Source: CALKJU01 sp046349355 (GTDB lineage: Bacteria; Pseudomonadota; Alphaproteobacteria; Geminicoccales; Geminicoccaceae). Taken from it: a stretch of 64,000 nt of DNA. The stretch's first letter is position 1, and the number at the start of each line of letters is the position of its first letter. Positions 43,803 to 53,309 of this stretch are shown here, one piece after another. The notes below the pieces were generated by a model. It had not been told where the DNA came from. It made no database searches and was given only the letters and a program-made list of their open reading frames with translations. The DNA lies in assembly GCA_046349355.1 (NCBI GenBank), contig JAXMCM010000027.1, forward strand, positions 90,533 to 154,532, in the 5' to 3' direction. The position numbers and the translations under genes were made by a program.

Positions 43803-45227
43803 GTGACCGTCGTCCTCACCCTCGGCTTCGTGGCGCTGGCCATCGTCGTGGCGCTGGCCCTGCTCTGGCCGCTGCTGCGCACGCCGGGCGAGCCCGAGCG
43901 CGCCCGCTTCGACCTCGCCATCTACCGCGACCAGCTGGCCGAGCTCGACCGCGACCGCGAGCGCGGCCTGATCGGCGAGGCCGAGGCCAGGGCGGCGCGC
44001 CTCGAGATCGAGCGCCGCATGCTGCGCGCCGCCGACGGCGCCGGCCCAGCGTCGAGCGCCCGGCCGCTGCGCATGGTGCTGGTCGGCACCGCCGTGGCGG
44101 TGCCGCTGCTGGCCGGCGCCCTCTACCTGCGCCTCGGCGCGCCCGACGTCCCCGACCAGCCCTTCGCCGCGCGGCCGGCCCCGGAGGCGCCGCCGGTCGA
44201 CATCGCCGCGATGGTCGCCCGCCTCGAGGCCCGGCTCGCCGACAGCCCGGCCGATACCGAGGGCTGGCTGATGCTCGGCCGCTCCAAGGCGGCGCTCGGC
44301 GACCCCGAGGCCGCCGCCCATGCCTACCGCAAGGCGCTGGCGCTCGAGCCCGGCTCGGTCGAGGCCCTGGCCGGGCTGGCCGAGGCGCTGGTCATGGCCG
44401 GCAACGGCGTCGTCGGCCCCGAGGCCGAGGACCTGCTGCGCCGGCTCGAGGCCGCGGCCCCCGACGATCCGCGTGCCGGCTACTACCTCGCCATGGCCGA
44501 CCAGCAGGCCGGGCGGCCGAAGGAGGCCCTGGCGCGCTGGCAGAAGATCCTGGCGCAGAGCCCGTCCGACGCGCCCTGGCGCGGGCAGATCGAGGGGCTG
44601 ATCCGCGACAACGCCAAGGCTGCCGGGCTCGACGGCGACGCCCTGATCGCCGCCGCCCCGGGCACGGCACCGCAGGCGCCGCCGGCCCAGGCCCGGCCGC
44701 AGCCTGAGGGCGCGCCCGGCATGGCGGAGGAGGCGGCGCGCATCGCCGCCCTGCCGCCGGAGGAGCAGCAGAAGCGCATCCGCGAGATGGTCGACGGGCT
44801 GCAGGCCCGGCTCGAGGCGGATGGCGGCGACGTCGAGGGCTGGTCGCGCCTGGCCCGCGCCCGCGCCACGCTCGGCGAGCCGGAGGCGGCGCTGGCCGCC
44901 TGGGACCGGGCGCTGGCGCTGAAGCCGGACGATCCGGCCCTGCTGCTGGGCAAGGCCGAGGCGCTGCTGGGTCCGGCCGCGGCCGGCAGCGACCTGCCGA
45001 CCGTGACGCCGCAGGCCGCCGCCGTGCTCGACCAGGTGGCGGCGCTGGCGCCGGACGATCCGGAGGTCCTGTGGTTCCAGGGCCTGCGCGCCCTGCAGGC
45101 CGGCCAGCCGGCCGCCGCGCGCGCCGCCTGGGAACGGCTGGTCGCCCGCCTCGACCCGGCCGATCCCGGCCGGGCGGCGGTGCAGCAGCGCATCGACGGG
45201 CTGCCCGCGGCCGCCGCCGGCGGTTAA
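43803..45227 (+). CDS. ccmI: cytochrome c-type biogenesis protein CcmI (CycH), TPR protein
   Basis: A 474-residue protein with a GTG start. An N-terminal helix, a cytoplasmic loop (RFDLAIYRDQLAELDRDRERGLIGEAEARAARLEIERRML in part, the CcmI hallmark) and a second helix near 97-115 are followed by periplasmic TPR repeats (GWLMLGRSKAALGDPEAAAHAYRKAL, then GWSRLARARATLGEPEAALAAWDRAL). CcmI captures the C-terminus of apocytochromes. It is the last recognisable ccm gene here. Confidence 0.93.
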   Translation: MTVVLTLGFVALAIVVALALLWPLLRTPGEPERARFDLAIYRDQLAELDRDRERGLIGEAEARAARLEIERRMLRAADGAGPASSARPLRMVLVGTAVAVPLLAGALYLRLGAPDVPDQPFAARPAPEAPPVDIAAMVARLEARLADSPADTEGWLMLGRSKAALGDPEAAAHAYRKALALEPGSVEALAGLAEALVMAGNGVVGPEAEDLLRRLEAAAPDDPRAGYYLAMADQQAGRPKEALARWQKILAQSPSDAPWRGQIEGLIRDNAKAAGLDGDALIAAAPGTAPQAPPAQARPQPEGAPGMAEEAARIAALPPEEQQKRIREMVDGLQARLEADGGDVEGWSRLARARATLGEPEAALAAWDRALALKPDDPALLLGKAEALLGPAAAGSDLPTVTPQAAAVLDQVAALAPDDPEVLWFQGLRALQAGQPAAARAAWERLVARLDPADPGRAAVQQRIDGLPAAAAGG

Positions 45228-45289
45228 CCCGGCCTTCACCACGCCGCCGCTACCACCGCTCCGGTCCGCAACCGCCGGAGCAGCGGCAG

Positions 45290-46414
45290 GTGTCCATCGG
45301 CGCGCCGAACCTCACCACGTCGTGGCGCCCCGCCACGTTCGTCGAGCGCGGCCTCGCCGTCCCGTTCACCAGCCCACTGCTCAGCCATGCCCGGCTGCGG
45401 CCCGCCCGCAAGGGCCGGGTCGAGCTGGTCATGCCGAACCCGGCCGGTGGCGCCGGCTTCTACGTGCTGGGCCTCGAGGGTGCCCAGGAGGTCGTGCGGC
45501 TGACCGTCCACGACCGGCTGCTGACCGAGGAGCTGCTGAAGCTGCCGGGGATCACCCCGGGCGGCCTGCGCCGGGCGGCGCGCCGCGTCGCCGCCGAGGG
45601 CTCGGCCGGCCGACTCGCCGCCGAAGCGGCCCAGGCGGCCGCCCGCCGCGAGGAGCAGGACCGCCTGCTCACCAACGTGCTGCTGATCGTCCGCCTGCTC
45701 CGCCAGGCCGGCAACGAGGACATCGACCTGCGCAAGCTCAGCCTCGACGGCGAGGCCGCCCGCGCCGAGGTGCGCGGCCTGCTCGCCGGCATCGCCCCGC
45801 GCTTCGGGCTCACCCCCGACGAGCTGTTCGCCGAGGTCGAGAAGCTGGCCGAGATCGCCGCCCCGGTCGGCTTCGCCGACGGCGAGTTCCGGAGCGAGGC
45901 GGCCGAGGCCGTCGACACGCTGCGCGGCTTCGCCCCTTCGGTCCGGCAATGGGCCGGGCTCGAGCAGCCGGCGGCGCGCGAGGCGGCCGAGCTGCTGGCC
46001 GACTGCGGCGACCTGACCTTGCGCGAGGCCGAGGGTGCGCTGGGCGCGGCGTGGAAGCTGCTGCGCGATCCGCTGGCGGTGCTGCGCAGCTGGCTGGCCG
46101 GGCGCGGCGACGTCGTGCAGAGCCTGTCCCTGCCGGTCTGGCTGCTCGATGGCTGGCCGGAGATCTGCCAGATCTGGAGCAACGCCGCGCACGAGGACCG
46201 GCCGGCGCAGCGCGCGGCGATCGAGGCGATCGAGGCGCTGGTGCCGGTCCTGCCGCGCGAGTTCGGCCGCTACACCGAATCCGACGACCTGCCCGACGAG
46301 AAGCTGCGGGCGCGCGGCCGCTGGGTCCGCCTCTACGAGGACTGGCGCACCGGCCGGGTGCTGACCTCGCTGGCGGTGGCCGAGAACGAGGCGCTGCGGG
46401 CGGCCTGCGCATGA
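45290..46414 (+). CDS. protein of unknown function, about 374 aa, coupled to the next gene
   Basis: I do not recognise a family. The protein appears soluble and largely helical, with no signal peptide, membrane helix or metal-binding motif. It opens NLTTSWRPATFVERGLAVPFTSPLL, a compact beta-like segment, then long Ala/Leu/Glu-rich helices (LLTNVLLIVRLLRQAGNEDIDLRKL). A tryptophan-rich block (LPVWLLDGWPEICQIW) lies near residue 285. The start is uncertain; a GTG at 45290 follows ccmI by 62 bases. It overlaps the next gene by 4 bases (ATGA), so the two form a translationally coupled pair. Confidence 0.6.
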   Translation: MSIGAPNLTTSWRPATFVERGLAVPFTSPLLSHARLRPARKGRVELVMPNPAGGAGFYVLGLEGAQEVVRLTVHDRLLTEELLKLPGITPGGLRRAARRVAAEGSAGRLAAEAAQAAARREEQDRLLTNVLLIVRLLRQAGNEDIDLRKLSLDGEAARAEVRGLLAGIAPRFGLTPDELFAEVEKLAEIAAPVGFADGEFRSEAAEAVDTLRGFAPSVRQWAGLEQPAAREAAELLADCGDLTLREAEGALGAAWKLLRDPLAVLRSWLAGRGDVVQSLSLPVWLLDGWPEICQIWSNAAHEDRPAQRAAIEAIEALVPVLPREFGRYTESDDLPDEKLRARGRWVRLYEDWRTGRVLTSLAVAENEALRAACA

Positions 46415-47721
46415 GCGTGACCAACGCCGCCGCCGAGCAGATCAGCCATCTGCTCACCGTCGCCAGCGACGCCCAGCTGCTCCGCAGCATGGGCGTCGTC
46501 GACCGCCTGCAGGCGCGCGGCGAGCTCGAGCAGGTGATCGATTCGGTCCGCTCGCGGCTGGCCCGGCTGCGGCCGCCGCGGGCGATCACGCTGCGCCGCA
46601 TCGTCACCCTGCCCTTCGCCGACCTGCTGGTGGCGCCGGAGCGCTGGGCCGCCGGCCGGCAGCGCGTCTCGCGGGCGACGCTGAAGCCGCTGCACGAGCT
46701 GATCTTCGGCGACATCGACGCCGCCACCCTGGCCGGGCTCGAGGGCCGGGCGGCCGGCCGCTCGATGCACGAGGCCGAGGTCGTCCTCGAGCTCGGCCGC
46801 GCGCTCTGGCCGGCCGCGGCCGCCAGCCTGCGCCGCATCGTCGGCACGCCGCGCGCCGCCCGGCCGCGCTGGGGCGACGACGCGGTCGAGCAGCTCGTCG
46901 ACATCATCGCCCTGCTCGACGACGCGCCCGAGCTGGTGCCGGCGCTGTGGCAGCTGCCGACGCCGCCGATGGCCGCCTTCGCGCCCGAGGAGCGCCAGGT
47001 GGCGCGCCGCCTGCTGGTCGACGCCGCCACCCGCGGCACCGGGCATTTCCGGCTGGTCGTCCAGCTGCTGCTGGCCCGCGCCGAGAAGCCGGCGCTGATC
47101 TTGAGCCTTGCCGGCAGCGGCGACATCGGCCTGCCGCGCCGGGCGCAGGAGGCGCTGGTCCACGACCTCGCCACCGGCCTCGTCGCCGACCTCGACCGCG
47201 AGGCCGGCGTCGCCGTCGCCGCCACCGGGGCGCGGCGGGTGCACGCCGCCGCCAGCGCCACCTGCCGGCTCGCCGCGGCGGTCAGCTCGCTCGAGCAGGC
47301 GGCGCTGTCGCTGCGCCTGCCGGGGGCCGCGATCCGCGAGATCAAGCGCAAGGCCGCCGCCCTCGTCGAGACCGAGCTCACCGCCGCCGTCGCCGGCGAT
47401 CTCGTGGGCGAGCTCGCCGCCCTGTCGGGCGAGGGCCGCCTCGACAACCTGGCCGTGACCCGGCTCGAGGGGGCGGCCCGCTCGGCCCGCCGCATCGGTG
47501 CCGCCGGCCAGCAGCTCGGCATGGGCAGCAAGATCGACCGCATCCTCGGCGCCGCCCGGGAGTCCTACCGGAAGATCGCGCTGAAGGCGGTCGGCATCGC
47601 CCCGCCGCCGGCGCCGGGCGAGGGTCCGGACCCGGTGTTCGACCATGTCCGCATCGTCGAGATCCTGTTCGGGCCGGAGGCCGCCATGAGCCTCCTGCGA
47701 GAGTTGCGCGCGCGGCGCTAG
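46411..47721 (+). CDS. protein of unknown function, about 436 aa, partner of the preceding gene
   Basis: Unrecognised, soluble and almost entirely helical, with no signal peptide or membrane helix. It begins MSVTNAAAEQISHLLTVASDAQLLRSMGVVDRL. Central segments include ITLRRIVTLPFADLLVAPERW and ELIFGDIDAATLAGLEGRA, and the end carries VFDHVRIVEILFGPEAAMSLLRELRARR. It is coupled by ATGA to the preceding unknown gene. A hairpin follows within 10 bases. Function cannot be assigned; co-occurrence with its partner across genomes would be the best clue. Confidence 0.6.
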   Translation: MSVTNAAAEQISHLLTVASDAQLLRSMGVVDRLQARGELEQVIDSVRSRLARLRPPRAITLRRIVTLPFADLLVAPERWAAGRQRVSRATLKPLHELIFGDIDAATLAGLEGRAAGRSMHEAEVVLELGRALWPAAAASLRRIVGTPRAARPRWGDDAVEQLVDIIALLDDAPELVPALWQLPTPPMAAFAPEERQVARRLLVDAATRGTGHFRLVVQLLLARAEKPALILSLAGSGDIGLPRRAQEALVHDLATGLVADLDREAGVAVAATGARRVHAAASATCRLAAAVSSLEQAALSLRLPGAAIREIKRKAAALVETELTAAVAGDLVGELAALSGEGRLDNLAVTRLEGAARSARRIGAAGQQLGMGSKIDRILGAARESYRKIALKAVGIAPPPAPGEGPDPVFDHVRIVEILFGPEAAMSLLRELRARR

Positions 47722-47730
47722 CGCGGCGCG

Positions 47731-47756
47731 GCTCGCGGGCTAGACTGGCCGCGAGC
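47731..47756 (+). terminator. hairpin between the unknown pair and the amidase gene
   Basis: Perfect 8-bp arms (47731-47738 and 47749-47756) with a 10-base loop, 10 bases after the stop codon. A second GC-rich dyad follows. There is no T-run, so termination is uncertain. The loop carries GCTAGACTG, a string also present just upstream of glmS (58563-58571) that could be a -10 element. Confidence 0.4.
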
Positions 47757-47791
47757 GCCGGCATTGGGGGCCGGCCAGGGGGAGGATCGGA

Positions 47792-49270
47792 GTGAGCAAC
47801 GACATCGTCAGCCGCAGCGCCTCGGAACTGGCGCTGATGATCCGCACGCGGCAGGTCTCGCCGGTCGAGGTGATGGACGCCTTCATCGCCCGCATCGAGG
47901 CCCGCAACCCGAGCCTCAACGCGCTGGTGTTCACCGACTTCGACGGGGCCCGGGCGGACGCCCGCAAGGCCGAGCAGGCGGTGATGTCCGGGGCCGCCCT
48001 GGGCCCGCTGCACGGCGTGCCGACGGCGATCAAGGACCTCTTCGACTTCAAGCCCGGCTGGCCGGCGACGCTCGGCGGCATCCGCGCCCTGCGCAACTTC
48101 CGCCCCGACTGGTGGTGCCTGTTCGCCAAGCGGATCAGCGACGCCGGCGCCATCCTCGTCGGCAAGACCAACAGCCCGATCTTCGGCTTCCGCGGCGTCT
48201 GCGACAACTACCTGTTCGGCCCCGGCCGCAACCCGTTCGACACCGACCGCAACTCGGGCGGCTCGTCGGGCGGCGGTGCCGCCGCGGTCGGCGACGGCCT
48301 GCTGCCGTTCTGCGAGGGTACGGACGGCGGCGGCTCGATCCGCATCCCGGCCTCCTGGTGCGGCATCTACGGCTTCAAGGCCTCGGCCGGCCGCGTGCCG
48401 GTGGTGTCGCGGCCCAACGCCTTCCTCGCCGCCGCCCCGTTCATCCACGAGGGCCCGCTGACCCGCAACGTCGAGGACGCCGCCCTGGTGATGAGCCAGC
48501 TCGCCGGCTACGACGCGCGCGATCCGCAGGCGCTGCCCGACAGCGTCGACTTCATGGCCGCCACCGGCCGCTCGATCCGCGGCTGGAAGATCGCCTACAG
48601 CCACGACTTCGGCATCTTCCCGGTCGACCGCCGCGTCCGCGCCGTCGTCGACAAGGCCGTCCAGGCGTTCGCCGACGCCGGCGCCATCGTCGAGGACGTC
48701 ACCATCGACATGAAGCACTCGCAGGAAGAGCTCGGCGAGATGTGGTGCCGGCTGATCATCCCGCTGACCGTCACCTCGCTCGAGGCCTTCAAGCGGTTCG
48801 GCATCGACCTCGAGAAGGACCACCCGCAGGACCTGCCGCCCGAGGTCCACGAGTGGCTCGACTTCGCCCGCCGGCAGACCGCCTCCGACCTCTACGCCGA
48901 CCTCGAGAAGCGCACCGACGTCTACGACGCCGTGCAGGGCGTGCTCGACCGCTACGACCTGCTGGTGACGCCGACCCTGGCCTGCCTGCCGGTGCAGAAC
49001 GGCACCGACGGCAACACCGTGGGCCCGGCCGAGATCGAGGGCCGCAAGGTCAACCGGCTGATCGGCTGGTGCATGACCTATCCGATCAACTACACCGGCC
49101 ACCCGGCGGCGACGGTGCCGGCGGGCCTGGCCGACGGGCTGCCGGTGGGCATGCAGATCATCGGCCGGCGCTACGCCGACGGCGACGTCATCGCCGCCAG
49201 CGCCGCCTTCGAGCGGGTCCGGCCGTGGCGCGACAGCTACCGCATCCCGGAGGGCCGCCGCCTCGGCTGA
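47792..49270 (+). CDS. amidase (amidase-signature family)
   Basis: A 492-residue amidase-signature enzyme. Lys81 (TAIKD), the cis-Ser of GGSSGG (residues 156-161) and the nucleophile Ser182 in TDGGGSIRIPAS form the Ser-cisSer-Lys triad. A GTG start at 47792 follows GGGGGAGG. Such enzymes hydrolyse amides, carbamates or acylated amines; the specific substrate is not evident. It is close to the GatA/6-aminohexanoate hydrolase type but without GatB or GatC neighbours, so it is not the tRNA amidotransferase subunit. Confidence 0.92.
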   Translation: MSNDIVSRSASELALMIRTRQVSPVEVMDAFIARIEARNPSLNALVFTDFDGARADARKAEQAVMSGAALGPLHGVPTAIKDLFDFKPGWPATLGGIRALRNFRPDWWCLFAKRISDAGAILVGKTNSPIFGFRGVCDNYLFGPGRNPFDTDRNSGGSSGGGAAAVGDGLLPFCEGTDGGGSIRIPASWCGIYGFKASAGRVPVVSRPNAFLAAAPFIHEGPLTRNVEDAALVMSQLAGYDARDPQALPDSVDFMAATGRSIRGWKIAYSHDFGIFPVDRRVRAVVDKAVQAFADAGAIVEDVTIDMKHSQEELGEMWCRLIIPLTVTSLEAFKRFGIDLEKDHPQDLPPEVHEWLDFARRQTASDLYADLEKRTDVYDAVQGVLDRYDLLVTPTLACLPVQNGTDGNTVGPAEIEGRKVNRLIGWCMTYPINYTGHPAATVPAGLADGLPVGMQIIGRRYADGDVIAASAAFERVRPWRDSYRIPEGRRLG

Positions 49271-49283
49271 GCGGACGAACGAC

Positions 49284-50153
49284 CTACCAGGCGGCCGGCT
49301 CGAAGTAGCGTTGCCGCGCCGCCTTCTGGTTCTCGTAGATCGAGCCCTGGTTCGGGGCGGGCGGCAGCGGCAGCCGCACCGGCACGGGCTCGATCCGCGG
49401 GGTGATCGTCTCCTCGCCGGACAGCAGCTGCCGGCCATAGTCGCCGTAGTCGCGCACCCCCAGCAGCGGCCAGGCGTCGGCGGCGCGGTACTGGTGCAGC
49501 AGGAAGCGGCGCGGCCGGCCCGAGCGGTTGGCGGCCGAGCCGTGGACGATGCGGCAGTGGTGGATGGTGATGCTGCCGGCCGGGCCGGTCAGCGCCACGG
49601 CCCTGGCGAGGTCGACGCCGTCGCGGACCGGGTCCATGGCGCCGCAGAAGACGCCGTCGGCATGGTGGTCGAAGACCGGGCCCTTGTGGGTGCCCGGGAC
49701 GACCATCATGGGTCCGTTCGTCTCTTCCACGGGGTCGAGCATGAAGCCGACCGCGGCGAGGTCGTCGTTGGTATGCGGGTAGAACGCCCAGTCCTGGTGC
49801 CACTCGACCGGCGCGCCGTAGCCGGCGGCCTTCATGTTGAGCTTGGAGGTGTCGAAGCGGACGCCGGTCCCCCAGAGCTGCTCGAGGACCTTGATCACCC
49901 GCGGGTGGCGGACGAGATCGGCGAAGGCCGGGTGGTGCAGGTGCGGCATCTTCAGCCGGCGGACGCGCGGCGCGTCGGGCCGGTGCGTGTCCTCGAGGTC
50001 GTAGAGCTCGGTGTGCGCGGTCAGCCCGCGCGCCGACTCGACGAGGCTCTCGGTCGCCGCGGACAGCGCCCGCGTCTCCGCCGCGTCGAGAAAGGCCGGC
50101 AGCACCAGCCAGCCCTGCTCGTGGTATTGCTCGACCTGTGCCTTCGTCAGCAT
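49284..50153 (-). CDS. phytanoyl-CoA dioxygenase (PhyH) family protein
   Basis: About 289 residues of the Fe(II)/2-oxoglutarate dioxygenase fold. The metal-binding facial triad is His119 and Asp121 (EWHQDW) with His204 (CRIVHGS); Arg residues in SGRPRRFLLHQY bind 2-oxoglutarate. GPMMVVPGTHKG is a PhyH hallmark. I chose 50153 (MLTKAQVEQYHEQGW) since the family motif starts there. It converges on the amidase gene and diverges from gspE. The substrate is unknown. Confidence 0.92.
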   Translation of the reverse strand: MLTKAQVEQYHEQGWLVLPAFLDAAETRALSAATESLVESARGLTAHTELYDLEDTHRPDAPRVRRLKMPHLHHPAFADLVRHPRVIKVLEQLWGTGVRFDTSKLNMKAAGYGAPVEWHQDWAFYPHTNDDLAAVGFMLDPVEETNGPMMVVPGTHKGPVFDHHADGVFCGAMDPVRDGVDLARAVALTGPAGSITIHHCRIVHGSAANRSGRPRRFLLHQYRAADAWPLLGVRDYGDYGRQLLSGEETITPRIEPVPVRLPLPPAPNQGSIYENQKAARQRYFEPAAW

Positions 50154-50274
50154 CGCCGCCCCCCGGAACCGATGGCGCGGCATCCTAGCGGGAGCCGAGC
50201 CGCGTGACATGCATCATCGCGCGCACCAGATGCAGGACGGCACAAACGCGGATACACTGTCGCCGGTCTGATCC

Positions 50275-52032
50275 ATGGCAACGCTGCGCTCGCTGATCCG
50301 CACGCCCACGCCCCCCGCCACCGAGCTCGTCGGCGGGGTCGATGCCGCGCGCCTCGATCCGGTGCTGCGCCGGCTCGTCGGCGGCGGTGCCCTGGCCCTC
50401 GACGACGCGCTGCGCGCGCAGAGCCTGGCCGAGGCCGGCAAGGAGCGCCTGCCCGCCTTCCTCGCCCGCACCGGGCTGGTCAAGCCGCGCCCCTGGGCCG
50501 AGGCGGCAGCCGCCGTGCACGGCCTGCAGCTGGTCGGCGCCGACGACCTGCCGACCGCGCCCCTGCTGACCGACGAGCTGTCGATGCGCTTCCTGCGCAA
50601 CAGCCTCGTCCTGCCGACCTTCGCCGACGCCACCGTGGTCTGGCTCGCCATGGTCGACCCCGGCGACGCCGCCGCGGTCAAGGCGGTCAAGGTCGCCACC
50701 GGCCGCGACGTCGTCCCCTACGTCGTCGCCCAGGACGACCTCGAGCAGGCCTTCGCCCGGCTGTGGGACAGCGGCCGCGGCGCCCTGCAGAAGATCGTCG
50801 ACGACATCGGCGAGGGCGGCCCGGCCGCCGCCGGCGACGTCGAGCACCTGATCGACCTGGCGCAGGAGGCGCCGGTCGTCCGCCTGGTCAACCAGCTGCT
50901 CACCGACGCCGTGCGGATGAGCGCCTCCGACATCCACATCGAGCCCTATCGCGACCGCCTGCGGGTGCGCTTCCGCGTCTACGGCCGGCTGCGCGAGATC
51001 GGCGCGCCGCCGGCCCGGCTCAGCGCCGCCGTGGTCTCGCGCATCAAGATCCTGGCCAAGCTCGACATCGCCGAGCGCCGCCTGCCGCAGGACGGCCGGG
51101 CGCGGATGAGCATCGACAACCGCCGCATCGACCTGCGCATCGCCACCGCACCCACGCCGCACGGCGAGAGCCTGGTGATCCGCCTGCTCGACCAGAGCGG
51201 CTCCGGCGTCGAGCTCGCCGAGCTCGGCCTCGACCCCGACATCGAGCGCCGCCTGCGCCGCCTGCTCGAGGCGCCGCACGGCATGATCCTCGTCACCGGC
51301 CCGACCGGCAGCGGCAAGACGACGACGCTCTACGCCGCCCTGCGCACGCTGAACTCGAGCAGCGACAAGATCATCAGCATCGAGGACCCGATCGAGTACC
51401 AGATCGACGGGGTCACCCAGATCCACGTCCGCCCCGACATCGGCCTCGACTTCGCCCGCATCCTGCGCTCGGTGGTCCGCCACGACCCCGACATCATCAT
51501 GGTCGGCGAGACGCGCGATCCCGAGACCGCCGACATCGCGGTGCACGCGGCGCTGACCGGCCACCTGCTGCTGACCACGCTGCACACCAACAACGCCGCC
51601 GGCGCCATCGCCCGGCTGCTCGACATGGGCGTGGAATCGTACCTGCTGGCCTCGGTGCTGCGCGGCATCGTCGGCCAGCGGCTGGTCGCCGTGCTCTGCC
51701 CGGCCTGCAAGCGGCCGCACGAGGCGACGCCGGAGGAGCGGGCCCTGTTCGCCGCCGCCGGCATCCGCCGCGACGGGCCGATGACGCTGTGGCAGCCGGT
51801 CGGCTGCCGCGAGTGCGACGAGGTCGGCTTCGTCGGCCGCAAGGGCATCTTCGAGCTGCTCGAGGTCACCGACGAGGTCCGCGAGCAGATCCGCGGCCGG
51901 GCGCCGACCCAGACCATCCTGAGCTCGGCCATCGCCCGCGGCCTGCGCACCATGTCGGTCGACGGCCTGCACAAGGCGCTGGCCGGCATCACGACCCTCG
52001 AGGAGGTCACGCGCGTCACCGAGGACTGGTGA
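50275..52032 (+). CDS. gspE: type II secretion system ATPase GspE
   Basis: A 585-residue traffic ATPase powering pseudopilus assembly. The N1 domain is followed by the Asp box (ASDIHIEP, ~218-225), Walker A GPTGSGKTT (342-350), Walker B (IIMVGETRD, ~408-416), a His box (TTLHTNNA) and a zinc-binding CPAC...CREC (475/478 and 511/514). It starts the operon E-F-C-like-G-H-I-J-K-L-M. A PilB-like N-terminal MshEN region (residues ~60-160) is present, but the gene context fits GspE. Confidence 0.95.
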   Translation: MATLRSLIRTPTPPATELVGGVDAARLDPVLRRLVGGGALALDDALRAQSLAEAGKERLPAFLARTGLVKPRPWAEAAAAVHGLQLVGADDLPTAPLLTDELSMRFLRNSLVLPTFADATVVWLAMVDPGDAAAVKAVKVATGRDVVPYVVAQDDLEQAFARLWDSGRGALQKIVDDIGEGGPAAAGDVEHLIDLAQEAPVVRLVNQLLTDAVRMSASDIHIEPYRDRLRVRFRVYGRLREIGAPPARLSAAVVSRIKILAKLDIAERRLPQDGRARMSIDNRRIDLRIATAPTPHGESLVIRLLDQSGSGVELAELGLDPDIERRLRRLLEAPHGMILVTGPTGSGKTTTLYAALRTLNSSSDKIISIEDPIEYQIDGVTQIHVRPDIGLDFARILRSVVRHDPDIIMVGETRDPETADIAVHAALTGHLLLTTLHTNNAAGAIARLLDMGVESYLLASVLRGIVGQRLVAVLCPACKRPHEATPEERALFAAAGIRRDGPMTLWQPVGCRECDEVGFVGRKGIFELLEVTDEVREQIRGRAPTQTILSSAIARGLRTMSVDGLHKALAGITTLEEVTRVTEDW

Positions 52033-52036
52033 GCGC

Positions 52037-53251
52037 ATGCCGACCTTCACCTACGAGGCCCTGACCGGCGCCGGCGAGCGGGTGCGCGGCGAGATCGAGG
52101 CCAGCGACAGCCGTATCGCCATCGAGCGCCTGCAGGATGGCGGCCTGATCCCGATCGAGGCCAAGCCGGTCGCCGCCCGCGCCGCAGGCGGCGGCACGGT
52201 GCGGCCGGGCCGGGCCGGTGCCGGGCCGGCGCAGCTCACCGCCGCCACCCGCGAGCTGGCGACGCTGGTCGGCGCCGGCCAGACCATCGAGGGCGCCCTC
52301 GACATGGTCGCCGAGGACACCGGCAGCAAGAAGCTGGGGGCGGCGCTGCAGCGGGTGCTGGCCCAGGTCCGCGGCGGCTCGTCGCTGGCCGACGCGCTGG
52401 CCGCCGAGCCCAGGATCTTCCCGCCGGTCTACGTCGCCATGGTGCGCGCCGGCGAGGCCTCGGGCCAGCTCGAGCGCACGCTCGGCGAGCTCGTCGCCAT
52501 GCGCGAGAAGAGCGAGGCGATGCAGGCCAAGCTCACCTCGGCCATGATCTACCCGCTGCTGCTCGTCTGCACGGCGATCGGGGCCCTGTCGATCCTGCTC
52601 ACCGTCGTCGTGCCGCAGTTCCGCCCGCTGTTCGAGCAGGCCGGCGAGCAGCTGCCGGCGATGTCGCGGGTCGTGCTCGACCTCGCCACCTTCGTCCAGG
52701 GCAACGGTGTCCTGATCCTCTCGGTGCTGCTGGTGCTGCTGCTGGTCGTGCCGCGGATCCTCGCCCGCGAGGGGCCGGGCCGCGCCTTCGACCGCTTCGT
52801 GCTCGGCATGCCGCTGCTCGGCCGGCTCGCCCGCGAGCGCATCACCGCCCAGTTCTGCCGCGGCCTCGGCAGCCTGCTGTCCGGCGGCCTCGACCTGCCG
52901 ACGGCGCTGTCGATGACCCGGCAGATGCTGACCAACCGCTGGGCCCAGGAACGCCTCGACGCGCTGATCGACGGCGTCCGCCAGGGCCGCACCCTCAGCG
53001 ACTGCCTGCGCGAGGCCGACATCCTGGTGCCGATGGCGGCCAAGCTGCTGCGCGCCGGCGAGGAAAGCGGACGGCTGCGCCCGGTGGCGGCCTACCTCGC
53101 CGACGCCTTCGACGAGCGCGTCGCCACCCGCCTCACCCGGCTCGTCGCCATCCTCGAGCCGGCGCTGGTGGTGGTGCTGGGCATCCTCGTCGGCGGCATC
53201 GTCATGTCGATCCTGACCGCCGTGATCAGCATCAATGACCTGGCCCTGTGA
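52037..53251 (+). CDS. gspF: type II secretion system inner-membrane platform protein GspF
   Basis: A 404-residue protein with two T2SSF cytoplasmic domains and three membrane helices. It begins MPTFTYEALTGAGERVRGEIEA, as typical GspF proteins do. Motifs such as TRELATLVGAG, AMVRAGEASGQLE and its later copy LRAGEESGRLRPV mark the repeated domain. It lies 4 bases after gspE and recruits it to the inner membrane. Confidence 0.95.
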   Translation: MPTFTYEALTGAGERVRGEIEASDSRIAIERLQDGGLIPIEAKPVAARAAGGGTVRPGRAGAGPAQLTAATRELATLVGAGQTIEGALDMVAEDTGSKKLGAALQRVLAQVRGGSSLADALAAEPRIFPPVYVAMVRAGEASGQLERTLGELVAMREKSEAMQAKLTSAMIYPLLLVCTAIGALSILLTVVVPQFRPLFEQAGEQLPAMSRVVLDLATFVQGNGVLILSVLLVLLLVVPRILAREGPGRAFDRFVLGMPLLGRLARERITAQFCRGLGSLLSGGLDLPTALSMTRQMLTNRWAQERLDALIDGVRQGRTLSDCLREADILVPMAAKLLRAGEESGRLRPVAAYLADAFDERVATRLTRLVAILEPALVVVLGILVGGIVMSILTAVISINDLAL

Positions 53252-53309
53252 GCGGCGGCCGGGCCGGCTCGCCTTGACGGGCCCGGCCGGCCGCGCCTAC
53301 GAGGCGATC

